A stretch of 6,986 nucleotides of DNA, from NCBI GenBank assembly GCA_017427625.1, contig JAFRSL010000292.1:1-6986 (forward strand), in the 5' to 3' direction. Positions 1-6,791 of this stretch are shown here, piece after piece. Below the pieces are notes generated by a model, which was not told the DNA's origin, did no database searches, and was given only the letters and a program-made list of their open reading frames with translations. Position numbers and translations under genes: made by a program. This DNA comes from Synergistaceae bacterium (GTDB taxonomy: Bacteria; Synergistota; Synergistia; Synergistales; Aminobacteriaceae). Every line of letters begins with the position of its first letter. Positions within the stretch are counted from its first letter, which is position 1.

Positions 1-469
1 GTGCACGCATTATCCCGCCGTGTGAAACTGCTACTATACGCTTGTACGGGCTTTCAAGCATTATTTCAACAGCTCTGGATAAACGGGCTTCGATTTCAGG
101 CCATGCCTCCGCTCCTTCAGGGGGATTGAAGAATGGATCATCTCGCCAACGGGAATACTCATCTGGGCACTCGGACTTCAAAGCATCGAATGACTTACCC
201 TCCCACGTTCCGAAATGAATTTCCTCAAGCTCTGGGAGAATTACAGGGGTCATATTGAGAGGGGTCGCTATGGCTTCGGCCGTGTATCTCGCCCGGTCTA
301 ACGGACTGGTGTATATCACTTCAGGCCGCCATGAACGAAGACGCTCAGAAAGTGAATGTGCCTGACGCTTCCCTTCGTCCGTGAGCTGTACATTCGTCCT
401 GCCCTGAAATCGGTAGGCCTTGTTCCACTCTGTCTGCCCGTGCCTCACTAGGATTATTCGCCGGTCCAT
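1..469 (-). CDS. Histidine phosphatase family protein (phosphoglycerate mutase-like), C-terminus cut by window edge
   Basis: Translating the minus strand from the ATG at 469-467 gives 156 open residues running off the left edge, so the C-terminus (probably 40-60 residues) is missing. Seen: the signature LVRHGQTEWN at residues 7-16 with the phospho-acceptor His10 and Arg9; TSPLDRARYTA at 54-64 with the second conserved arginine; LEEIHFGTWEG at 81-91, holding the usual proton-donor glutamate; and VSHGGIMRA at 148-156 with the second active-site His150. This is the complete catalytic set of histidine-phosphatase branch 1, soluble enzymes that use a phospho-histidine intermediate. Substrate cannot be told: cofactor-independent-type phosphatases, alpha-ribazole phosphatase (CobC) and broad-specificity sugar phosphatases share these motifs, and no cobalamin genes are visible. 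A strong ribosome site (AGGGGAG at 482-476) lies 6 bases before the ATG, supporting the start. It is divergent from the his block, with its own promoter candidate. Confidence 0.93.
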   Translation of the reverse strand, partial: MDRRIILVRHGQTEWNKAYRFQGRTNVQLTDEGKRQAHSLSERLRSWRPEVIYTSPLDRARYTAEAIATPLNMTPVILPELEEIHFGTWEGKSFDALKSECPDEYSRWRDDPFFNPPEGAEAWPEIEARLSRAVEIMLESPYKRIVAVSHGGIMRA

Positions 470-506
470 TTGTCGCTCCCCTTTATTGTGGTTTTCATGG
501 ATTTCT

Positions 507-535
507 TTCTAGGTAATTATACCATGTGATATTAT
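507..535 (+). promoter_or_regulatory. Candidate extended -10 promoter for the hisZ-trkH operon
   Basis: TGATATTAT (527-535) is an extended -10 with five of six hexamer matches. The -35 side is poor: TTCTAG at 507-512 with 17 bp spacing. Transcription would start near 542, giving a leader of only about 20 nt before the hisZ ATG at 564, with GGAG at 550-553 as ribosome site 10 nt from the ATG. A leader this short leaves no room for a T-box or a his-type attenuator, so control by such leaders is not supported unless the real start lies further upstream. The call is tentative because the -35 is weak. Confidence 0.42.
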
Positions 536-544
536 TGTACAAAA
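516..544 (-). promoter_or_regulatory. Candidate extended -10 promoter for the histidine phosphatase gene
   Basis: Reading the minus strand, TGGTATAAT (524-516) is a perfect sigma-70-type -10 hexamer with the TGn extension. A -35-like TTGTAC (542-537) lies 15 bp upstream. Shifting one or two bases into the T-run gives 16-17 bp spacing with weaker matches. Transcription would start near 509, leaving about 40 nt of leader before the ATG at 469. The extended -10 makes the imperfect -35 tolerable. It overlaps the opposing promoter candidate. Motif match only; no transcription data. Confidence 0.6.
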
Positions 545-563
545 AAATTGGAGACGGTTCACT

Positions 564-1340
564 ATGCTATTAACCATTGAAGAAAATGCCGCACTCAATC
601 TAAGAGCCTTGTATCAGGACTTCGGATACAGCTTCTTCAGAATGAGGCGGTTCGAGGAATACGACTTCTACGCGGGGAAAAAAGACTTCCTCTCCTCAAG
701 CCATATCCTCACGTTCACTGACTTGAACGGCAAACTCATGGCCCTACGACCGGACGTTACTCTCTCGATCATCAAGAACGTCTCTCACGGAAAGTATTAT
801 TACGATGAGAAGGTCTACCGAGTTCCCAAAAACTCCGACACTTTCCGCGAAATTCCTCAGGTCGGCATCGAAAATATCGGCAGTCTCAGCGGTGATGATG
901 TTCGCGAAGTTGTCTCGCTCGCCATTGTCAGCCTCGAAACTATCTCTGAAGGAAGAGATTTCGTCCTCGATGTCGCTGATGCTGGTATCGTCGCTGGATT
1001 CACTCCTCAGCCGGAAATGCTCGCTTGTCTGGCCGCTAAAAATATTCACGGTCTCAGAGAACTTAACGCTCCAGATGAGTTAATCGCTCTGGCTGAAAAT
1101 CCTCCCGATGAGCTTGAGATCCTCGACAACCTCAACTACCGCCCGGAAATTCATGTCGACTTCTCCGCCGTTAGCAGTCTGAACTACTACAACGGCCTCG
1201 TCTTCAAAGGTTACATCGACGGACTGCCTGAGGCTGTATTGTCAGGAGGCCAGTATGACGGCGCACGTATGGGGATTGACTCAAGGGGAGCAGGCTTCGC
1301 TGTTTATCTCGATGTCGTTGGAGGTCTAAGGAATGATTAA
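564..1340 (+). CDS. hisZ: ATP phosphoribosyltransferase regulatory subunit HisZ, short form
   Basis: A 258-residue protein of the histidyl-tRNA synthetase (HisRS) catalytic-core fold. Seen: LRPDVT at 61-66; a motif-2-like stretch at 84-107 (VYRV ... FREIPQVGIENIGS); SLNYYNGLVFKGY at 205-217, equivalent to the HisRS histidine-binding loop; SGGQYDG at 227-233; and GAGFAVYLDVV at 242-252, where the motif-3 position no longer carries the arginine that HisRS needs. Loss of that arginine and the absence of an anticodon-binding domain argue for HisZ rather than a tRNA synthetase. In the family, HisZ binds short HisG to make an active, histidine-inhibited complex for the first step of histidine synthesis in the cytosol. 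The adjacent short hisG, overlapping by 8 bp, is strong support. Many HisZ proteins are nearer 330-400 residues, so this is at the short end, probably the minimal core. ATG start with GGAG at 550-553. Confidence 0.87.
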   Translation: MLLTIEENAALNLRALYQDFGYSFFRMRRFEEYDFYAGKKDFLSSSHILTFTDLNGKLMALRPDVTLSIIKNVSHGKYYYDEKVYRVPKNSDTFREIPQVGIENIGSLSGDDVREVVSLAIVSLETISEGRDFVLDVADAGIVAGFTPQPEMLACLAAKNIHGLRELNAPDELIALAENPPDELEILDNLNYRPEIHVDFSAVSSLNYYNGLVFKGYIDGLPEAVLSGGQYDGARMGIDSRGAGFAVYLDVVGGLRND

Positions 1341-1950
1341 CATCGCTCTGCCAAAAGGAAGATTAGGCGAGAAAGACTACCATCTCTTTGAGAAAGCAGG
1401 TTACGAATTTGAGGGGGTTCACGAAGCGGGAAGAAGGCTCGTCTTCGTAAATAAAGAACTCGATATGAGGTGCTTCTGGGTGAAACCTTTCGACGTTCCT
1501 GTTTATGTTGAGCGTGGTGTGGCTGATATTGGCGCGGCCGGGAAGGATATTCTGATGGAAAGGGATCCTGACGTCTATGAGCTTCTTGACCTCAACGTCG
1601 GGAAGTGCAGAATGTGCGTCGCGGGCCTTGAGGAATTTAGTGAGAGTGAGTGCAGGAACAGAGCCTTGAGAGTCGCTACTGAGTTTCCGAATATCGCTAG
1701 GGATTACTATTCAGGGCTTGGGCGTGAGATTGACGTCATCGTGCTTAGGGGGTCATTGGAACTTGCGCCGGTCTTGGGACTTTCTGATGTCATCGTCGAT
1801 ATTGTTGAAACTGGGACAACTCTCAGGGAAAATAATCTGGCAGTAATCGCAACTATCGCTGAGTTAAGCGCGAGGCTAATCGCTAATAAGTCAGCATTCA
1901 AATTCAAAGGAGAGGCAATTCACGAAATTATTAGGAGGCTTCAGCATTGA
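1333..1950 (+). CDS. hisG: ATP phosphoribosyltransferase catalytic subunit HisG, short form
   Basis: A 205-residue enzyme that joins ATP and PRPP to make phosphoribosyl-ATP, the committed step of histidine synthesis. Seen: INIALPKGRL at 2-11 (conserved N-terminus); ADIGAAGKDIL at 64-74; ATEFPNI at 115-121; RGSLELAPVLGLSD at 139-152; and the PRPP-binding loop IVDIVETGTTLRENNL at 154-169. The length and the end soon after the PRPP loop show that the C-terminal ACT-like regulatory domain of long HisG (about 300 residues) is absent, so this is the short form that depends on HisZ. It overlaps hisZ by 8 bp; GGAGG at 1320-1324, inside the hisZ 3' end, sits 8 nt before its ATG, which supports both the start and translational coupling. 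Confidence 0.97.
   Translation: MINIALPKGRLGEKDYHLFEKAGYEFEGVHEAGRRLVFVNKELDMRCFWVKPFDVPVYVERGVADIGAAGKDILMERDPDVYELLDLNVGKCRMCVAGLEEFSESECRNRALRVATEFPNIARDYYSGLGREIDVIVLRGSLELAPVLGLSDVIVDIVETGTTLRENNLAVIATIAELSARLIANKSAFKFKGEAIHEIIRRLQH
1933..1938 (+). promoter_or_regulatory. Ribosome binding site that fixes the TTG start of hisD
   Basis: AGGAGG lies in the last codons of hisG, 8 nt before TTG at 1947. It is a full-strength Shine-Dalgarno at ideal spacing. Together with the TTGA overlap with the hisG stop and the homologous-looking N-terminus that follows, it supports a rare TTG initiator over any later ATG. Confidence 0.85.
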
Positions 1951-3203
1951 TAAAAATCATCACAGCATCACAATTTTCACATAAACGCGAACTCACTAAA
2001 ACTTCAGCACCAGATGTCTCAAAAGATGTCAGGAACATTATCGCTGACGTAAGAGCACGGGGAGACGATGCTTTGAGAGAGTATGCCATGAAATTCGACG
2101 GCATTAAACTTGAGAGGCTTGAGGTTTCGCAGGAGGAATTTGACCAGGCTCTCAATATTGTAGGCGAAAGGTACGCGGAAATTCTCACAAGGTCAGCAGA
2201 AAACATCAGAGCTTTCCACACAAGGCAATTACGTGAGGGCTTCATGTTCTCACCTAAAGGCGGAGTGATTTTAGGGCAGAGAGTGATACCGCTTGAGAAG
2301 GTTGGGCTTTACGTTCCTGGAGGCACTGCGTCGTATCCCTCGAGCGTCCTCATGAACGCAATACCCGCTAAAATCGCAGGCTGTCAGGAAATCATCGTCG
2401 CAACTCCCAAGCCTTCAAACGAGATCATGGCCGCCGCTAAAATTGCAGGGGTAACGAGAATGTTCAGGATTGGAGGGGCACAAGCTATAGCCGCGCTGGC
2501 TTACGGTACTGAGGCAGTTCCCAAAGTCGACAAAATCACAGGGCCGGGAAATTCTTACGTCGCTGAGGCAAAACGTCAGGTTTACGGGGATGTCGGGATT
2601 GATATGATTGCAGGGCCAAGCGAGATACTAATCATTGCGGACAAAAACAACTTCGCATCGCATCTTGCCGCCGATATGTTAGCTCAGGCTGAGCATGACA
2701 GGAACGCCACCGCCATACTCATCACTAACTCGCGGAGGGTTGCAAATAACGTCAGCAGAGAGATTGAGCTTCAAATCGAGAAACTTGAACGCCAGAGCAT
2801 CGCCAGAGAATCAATCGACAACAACGGCGCAATAATCATAGTCAAAAGCATCAATGACGCTGTTGATATTGCCAACGAAATTGCTCCTGAGCATCTTGAG
2901 ATCTGCGTTGAAGAACCTTTCGGGATGATGACGAAAATCAGGAACGCCGGAAGCATCTTCATCGGAAGAAATTCTCCTGAAGCACTGGGTGATTATTACG
3001 CGGGGGCGAATCATGTTTTGCCGACGATGGGGACTGCAAGATTCTCAAGCCCGCTTTCCGTTGACGATTTCGTGAAGAAGTCCCAGTTCATATATTACAC
3101 GGCTGGTGAACCTTTCCTGACGGCCTCGAAGGATATTGAGGAGTTCGCAATGTCCGAAGGCCTCACCGCTCACGCAAGAAGCGTCTCTATACGGAGAGAA
3201 TGA
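1947..3203 (+). CDS. hisD: Histidinol dehydrogenase HisD
   Basis: A 418-residue cytosolic zinc enzyme that oxidises L-histidinol to L-histidine in two NAD-dependent steps, the end of the pathway. Length is close to the usual 420-440. Seen: GLYVPGGTASYPSSVLMNA at 120-138; RIGGAQAIAALAYGTE at 174-189; KITGPGNSYVAEAK at 196-209; IAGPSEILIIAD at 221-232; AQAEHD at 246-251 with the expected zinc ligands Gln247 and His250; the catalytic pair Glu315-His316 in IAPEHLEI; GDYYAGANHVLPT at 348-360 with zinc ligand Asp349; and EGLTAHARSV at 404-413 with zinc ligand His409. All expected ligands are present, so it should be active. The start is TTG, overlapping the hisG stop by 4 bp (TTGA), backed by AGGAGG 8 nt upstream. 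Being next to hisZG without hisB, hisH, hisA, hisF or hisI means the remaining pathway genes must lie elsewhere. Confidence 0.98.
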   Translation: MIKIITASQFSHKRELTKTSAPDVSKDVRNIIADVRARGDDALREYAMKFDGIKLERLEVSQEEFDQALNIVGERYAEILTRSAENIRAFHTRQLREGFMFSPKGGVILGQRVIPLEKVGLYVPGGTASYPSSVLMNAIPAKIAGCQEIIVATPKPSNEIMAAAKIAGVTRMFRIGGAQAIAALAYGTEAVPKVDKITGPGNSYVAEAKRQVYGDVGIDMIAGPSEILIIADKNNFASHLAADMLAQAEHDRNATAILITNSRRVANNVSREIELQIEKLERQSIARESIDNNGAIIIVKSINDAVDIANEIAPEHLEICVEEPFGMMTKIRNAGSIFIGRNSPEALGDYYAGANHVLPTMGTARFSSPLSVDDFVKKSQFIYYTAGEPFLTASKDIEEFAMSEGLTAHARSVSIRRE

Positions 3204-3937
3204 TGTTCACGCGAAATGTTACAGTGATGCCGTCTGACGTTGGGGTTGACGGAAGGATTAAGCTCCGGAGCCTTCTCAATTACTTTCAGGACGTAGCAGG
3301 GTTAGCTGTTGTTGATGTTGAGGGGACTACGACGGAATTGCTCGCCCACGGCTATGCTTGGGTGGTGATGAAGTATGAAATGGAGTTTGCGAAATTACCT
3401 CCGATGCTCGACAGCAGTATGGAGATTTGCACTTTTCACGACCCCAATCACGGCTACAATACGCTCCGAGTCTTCAATGTGTATTCAGGCGGGGAATTGA
3501 TAGTTTCAGCAAAAACTTCGTGGCTGTTAATCGACGTAAAATCCAGCCGGCCGGTCAAACCTTTGGCACATATTCCAGGAATCGAGGATATTTCCCCAGA
3601 CGAGAGAATTTCCCCAGACTTCCGTGAAATCCCAGACATCACCGACATCACTCACAGCGTTGAAATCCCCGTGATGTTCCACGATTTGGACTACAACGGA
3701 CACGTCAACAACGCCGTTTACTTCGAGTGGGTTCACGATACTTCGCCCGTAGATTTGATGACGCACTCACTCAGGACGGTCTGCGCGTCTTTCAGGTCCG
3801 GAGCAAGATTGGGAGAGAGGGTTGTGCTGAGTTTCAGTGAAGTTGACGGGGGTGTAGTCTGCAACATTAAGCGTCCCAGCGTGAGCAGGCCAAGCGCGAG
3901 TTTTCTTTGTGAATGGAGGGAGATTGATGCCGAGTAA
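3200..3937 (+). CDS. Acyl-ACP thioesterase (tandem hotdog fold)
   Basis: A 245-residue protein resembling the bacterial branch of the acyl-ACP thioesterase family (related to plant FatA/FatB), which hydrolyses acyl-ACP to free fatty acid in the cytosol. Seen: an N-terminal hotdog half at about 1-115, with LLNYFQDVAG at 25-34 and SAKTSWLLIDVKSSRP at 103-118; a charged Pro/Ile/Asp linker at about 125-150; and a second half from about 152, with FHDLDYNGHVNNAVYFEW at 160-177, the family's catalytic-region signature with Asn166 and His168. Length is usual for the bacterial family. No signal peptide or membrane segment. The ATG overlaps the hisD stop by 4 bp (ATGA). A second ATG follows immediately at 3203 and is better spaced (6 nt against 3) from GGAG at 3193-3196, so the true start may be one codon later. 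Natural chain length cannot be read from the sequence, and the link to the flanking his and trk genes is unclear. Confidence 0.87.
   Translation: MMFTRNVTVMPSDVGVDGRIKLRSLLNYFQDVAGLAVVDVEGTTTELLAHGYAWVVMKYEMEFAKLPPMLDSSMEICTFHDPNHGYNTLRVFNVYSGGELIVSAKTSWLLIDVKSSRPVKPLAHIPGIEDISPDERISPDFREIPDITDITHSVEIPVMFHDLDYNGHVNNAVYFEWVHDTSPVDLMTHSLRTVCASFRSGARLGERVVLSFSEVDGGVVCNIKRPSVSRPSASFLCEWREIDAE
3590..3619 (+). repeat. Short in-frame direct repeat in the thioesterase linker
   Basis: The 12-mer ATTTCCCCAGAC occurs at 3590-3601 and 3608-3619, an 18-bp period. It encodes ISPDER followed by ISPDFR at about residues 131-142, between the two hotdog halves. A degenerate third echo (CCCAGAC) follows at 3631-3637. 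It looks like a small linker expansion; the core motifs on both sides are intact. Confidence 0.7.
3915..3919 (+). promoter_or_regulatory. Ribosome binding site that fixes the trkA start
   Basis: GGAGG lies 7 nt before ATG at 3927. An in-frame GTG at 3909 would give six extra residues, but it lies upstream of this site and would place the Shine-Dalgarno inside the coding sequence. The ATG leads directly into the NAD-binding strand (MPSNVVIVGAGEVG), so 3927 is preferred. Confidence 0.85.
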
Positions 3938-5336
3938 CGTCGTTATAGTGGGAGCAGGGGAAGTGGGCAGGAGCGTTGCAAAGAGACTTTCTTCCGACGG
4001 CCAAAATGTCTACATCGTGGAGAAAGACGAGGAAAATGCCGCTGAAGCCAGTGATGAGCTTGATGTCGAGGTAATTCGTGGCAATGGCGCGAGGCCTCAG
4101 GTTCTGGCTCTGGCAGGTATAGTTCCGGGCGGTGATATTGATGTCTTCATTGCCTGCACTAACAGGGACGAAGTGAACATGCTCTCTTGCTGGATCGCTC
4201 AGAATGCCGGTGTCCCTCAGGTAATCTCACGGACACGTAGCCTTGAGTTCACAGATTCGCCGGAATGGGGCCGCAAACTGGGCATTGACGCGATGATTTC
4301 CCCAGAACGCTCGATTGCACGCGAGATTCTTGGACTCGTCGAAGTCGCTGGCGCTACCCATACTGCCGAACTCTTGGACCGCCAGGCCGCACTGTACACC
4401 CTCAAAATTTCCGAAGATTCCCCCCTAAATAACACCGCCCTCAAAGACATCCGACAGAAATTCCCCAAGCTTGTCGCCGTCCTCGTATACGTCGAACACA
4501 AAGATGGAACCTCCGGCGTCCCCAATGGACTCACTGTGCTGAAAGCCGGAGATGTCTGCTATGCCGTAACATACAGGAAGAGCGTCGAGTTGATGCAGGA
4601 ATTGTTCCAGCCTGGCACTGCCGGAAAATCAAAGCATGACGCAGGAAAAATATTCATCGTTGGAGGCGGGAAATTAGGAACCCAGATCGCCTTGATGCTG
4701 AAACGGGATTTCGGGAACGTCAGCTTACGCATAATCGACAATGACAGAGACCGTTGCAAAAGACTTTCTGAGGAGTTCGGCGACGCGTTAATCATCAACA
4801 CTGACGGAGCAGATGCCCGCACTCTCGACGAGGAAGGCATTGAAGGCGCTGAGGCGTATGTATGCGCGACTGATTCTGATGAGGTCAACATGATGTATTG
4901 CGCTCTTGCCAAGAAAATGGGCGCGAAGAAAACTATCGCAGTCGTAAAACGCAAAGACTACCAGTCCCTAATCGGCTCTATCCCCGTTGACGCCATCGTT
5001 GACCCCAACGCCTCGCTCGCTAACGTTATACTCAAGTACGTCCGCTACAAGAACCATGCCCTGGCCTACAGCATGATGGAGAATATCGGAGCTGAAATGC
5101 TCGAGGTCGTGCTCTCTGAAGATGTCCCGCTGTGCGGTAAAACTTTGGCCGAGATTAAACTCAAGAAAGGCGCGGTAGTTGCACTGATTGGACGCAAGAA
5201 TGAGGTCCTCGTCCCTGACGGCTCAACGTACCTTCTGCCAGGAGACCATGTGATACTCTTCGCGCTGACTGAGATGATGCCTGAGACAGCTAAGCTCTTC
5301 GGGGCTGAGTTTTTGGTGAACGGAAATGAAGATTAG
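3927..5336 (+). CDS. trkA: Trk potassium uptake system peripheral NAD-binding protein TrkA
   Basis: A 469-residue cytosolic protein, close to the roughly 458 of E. coli TrkA, which binds nucleotides and gates the TrkH pore. It is internally duplicated: TrkA-N Rossmann half 1 at about 3-125, with GAGEVG at 9-14 and the acidic Glu32 at the end of strand 2; TrkA-C half 1 at about 145-225; TrkA-N half 2 at about 241-365, with GGGKLG at 246-251 and Asp271; and TrkA-C half 2 at about 385-465, including PLCGKTLAEIKLKKG at 401-415. CTNRDEVNML at 77-86 and ATDSDEVNMM at 314-323 are the matching elements of the two halves. Both glycine loops are intact, so both sites probably bind nucleotide. There is no membrane segment. 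The gene overlaps the thioesterase by 11 bp and trkH by 11 bp; the partner pore gene immediately downstream supports the assignment. Confidence 0.96.
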   Translation: MPSNVVIVGAGEVGRSVAKRLSSDGQNVYIVEKDEENAAEASDELDVEVIRGNGARPQVLALAGIVPGGDIDVFIACTNRDEVNMLSCWIAQNAGVPQVISRTRSLEFTDSPEWGRKLGIDAMISPERSIAREILGLVEVAGATHTAELLDRQAALYTLKISEDSPLNNTALKDIRQKFPKLVAVLVYVEHKDGTSGVPNGLTVLKAGDVCYAVTYRKSVELMQELFQPGTAGKSKHDAGKIFIVGGGKLGTQIALMLKRDFGNVSLRIIDNDRDRCKRLSEEFGDALIINTDGADARTLDEEGIEGAEAYVCATDSDEVNMMYCALAKKMGAKKTIAVVKRKDYQSLIGSIPVDAIVDPNASLANVILKYVRYKNHALAYSMMENIGAEMLEVVLSEDVPLCGKTLAEIKLKKGAVVALIGRKNEVLVPDGSTYLLPGDHVILFALTEMMPETAKLFGAEFLVNGNED

Positions 5337-6777
5337 AGTCGTCCTCAGGGTTTTGGCGTTAATCTGCCTGGTAGTCTCCTGCGCAATGCTTCCCCCCTTG
5401 ATGCTCGCATTATATGACCGCTCAAGCGATATTGCCGGTTTCGCAGTGTCGGTTTCAGCCGGGCTTGCCTTCAGCGCATTGATGCTCATCGTAACAGGAA
5501 AATCGGGCGACAACTCAATGGGGATTCGTGAAGGTTTGGGGGTTACTGGGTTCTCGTGGATTGTGGCGTCGCTGATTGGCGGGATGCCTTACTGGATTTC
5601 AGGGGCTGTCGACGGCTATACTGATGCGTTCTTCGAGAGCATGAGCGGATTCACGACGACAGGTGCCACGATACTGAATGAGATTGAAGCGTTGCCGAGA
5701 GGATTGTTGCTTTGGAGGTCGCTCACTCACTGGATGGGAGGAATGGGGATTATAGTGTTGAGCCTTGCTGTTCTGCCGTTCTTGGGAGTTTCGGGAATGG
5801 AGATGTACAAGGCGGAAGTTCCAGGAGTTACGGCAGGGAAGGTTACACCGAGACTTCACCAGACCGCCATCAGCCTTTGGAGCGCGTATGTATTGCTGAC
5901 ACTCTGCGAGACCGCGCTCCTCATGTTCGGGGGAATGTCGCTTTTCGACGCGTTCTGCCATTCCTGCAGTACCATAGCAACCGGCGGCTTCTCAACCAAG
6001 AACAACTCAATCGCCTTCTTCACATCCGCGTATATCCAGTGGGTGATAATAATATTCATGTTCCTTTCCGGCGTGAACTTCTCGCTCTACTTCCTGATTC
6101 CACAGAAAAAATTCCATGACATCTTCGCCGACGAGGAGCTTTCCGGTTACACCAAAATCACCGTAATCTCCAGCGTTGCAATAGCGTTGTGCCTTTTGCT
6201 GACGGGTGAGTTCGACGGGATTGAGTACACTGTGAGGCAGTCATTCTTCCATGTGGTGAGCGTAATGACAACGACGGGTTTCGTTGTGCATGATTATGAC
6301 CACTGGCCGGAGTTCACGAAGTTCATCATCATAATGCTCATGTTCATCGGAGCGTCAGGAGGTTCAACGGGAGGAGGATGCAAGGTCTCACGGTTCATAA
6401 TAATCGGCCGGCAGTTAAAGATGGAAGCCAAGAAACTCCTTCACCCGCGCTCAGTATTAACGCCCCAAATGGACGGCAAGCCAATCCCGCAGTCAACAAT
6501 GGATTCAGCCGGAGCATTCTTCGTGCTTTACATGCTCTTTCTGGGAATTGGGACGCTGATTACGACGGCATTCGGGATAGATATACTGACTGCGTTCACG
6601 GGGGTATTGACGTGCCTGAGCAATGTGGGTCCTGGATTGCACGGGCTTGGAGCTGTTGAGAGCTTCACGCATCTGCCGGCAATGGTGAAGTGGGTATTCT
6701 CGTTCTGTATGCTCGCGGGGAGGCTGGAACTTTTCGCGGTTTTGTTGCTGTTTTTGCCGGAAACTTACAGGAAATAG
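5326..6777 (+). CDS. trkH: Trk potassium uptake system membrane subunit TrkH
   Basis: A 483-residue integral membrane protein, the length typical of TrkH, forming the potassium pathway as a dimer with TrkA beneath it. Seen: hydrophobic helices from residue 4 onward and four pore-loop repeats with filter-like glycines: TTTGAT at 110-115, ATGGFST at 218-224, TTTGFV at 315-320 and SNVGPG at 432-437. GASGGSTGGGCK at 342-353 follows the third repeat and matches the glycine-rich segment of the intramembrane gating loop. AGRLELF at 464-470 carries Arg466, the position of the conserved fourth-repeat arginine in the TrkH/KtrB/HKT superfamily. All four repeats are complete, so it should be functional. 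The ATG lies inside the trkA 3' end (11-bp overlap) with only a modest ribosome site, GGTGA at 5315-5319, so translation may depend on coupling to trkA. TrkH rather than KtrB is favoured by length and by the two-domain TrkA partner. Confidence 0.96.
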   Translation: MKIRVVLRVLALICLVVSCAMLPPLMLALYDRSSDIAGFAVSVSAGLAFSALMLIVTGKSGDNSMGIREGLGVTGFSWIVASLIGGMPYWISGAVDGYTDAFFESMSGFTTTGATILNEIEALPRGLLLWRSLTHWMGGMGIIVLSLAVLPFLGVSGMEMYKAEVPGVTAGKVTPRLHQTAISLWSAYVLLTLCETALLMFGGMSLFDAFCHSCSTIATGGFSTKNNSIAFFTSAYIQWVIIIFMFLSGVNFSLYFLIPQKKFHDIFADEELSGYTKITVISSVAIALCLLLTGEFDGIEYTVRQSFFHVVSVMTTTGFVVHDYDHWPEFTKFIIIMLMFIGASGGSTGGGCKVSRFIIIGRQLKMEAKKLLHPRSVLTPQMDGKPIPQSTMDSAGAFFVLYMLFLGIGTLITTAFGIDILTAFTGVLTCLSNVGPGLHGLGAVESFTHLPAMVKWVFSFCMLAGRLELFAVLLLFLPETYRK

Positions 6778-6791
6778 GGTTATGAAATTAC

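Larger units (their letters stand above)
564..6777 (+). other. Predicted six-gene overlapping operon hisZ-hisG-hisD-thioesterase-trkA-trkH
   Basis: All six genes face the same way, and each stop overlaps the next start: 8 bp (1333-1340), 4 bp (1947-1950), 4 bp (3200-3203), 11 bp (3927-3937) and 11 bp (5326-5336). There is no intergenic space for a terminator. Co-transcription and translational coupling are inferred from this packing. Promoters hidden within coding sequence cannot be excluded. Confidence 0.82.

Noticed and set aside
470..563. T-box, his attenuator or riboswitch ahead of hisZ
   Set aside because: The whole divergent spacer is 94 bp, with no T-box consensus, no His-codon leader peptide and no stem-loop plus T-run.
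564..1340. HisZ gene as a truncated histidyl-tRNA synthetase pseudogene
   Set aside because: The frame is intact, motif-3 arginine loss is expected for HisZ, and a short HisG requiring HisZ overlaps it directly.
3909..3926. GTG at 3909 as the trkA start
   Set aside because: It would add six residues not resembling the family N-terminus and would place the strong GGAGG inside the coding sequence; ATG at 3927 has ideal spacing.
5599..5961. Antisense open frames inside trkH and other genes as extra coding sequences
   Set aside because: They overlap strongly conserved genes in other frames and show no family motifs or credible starts.
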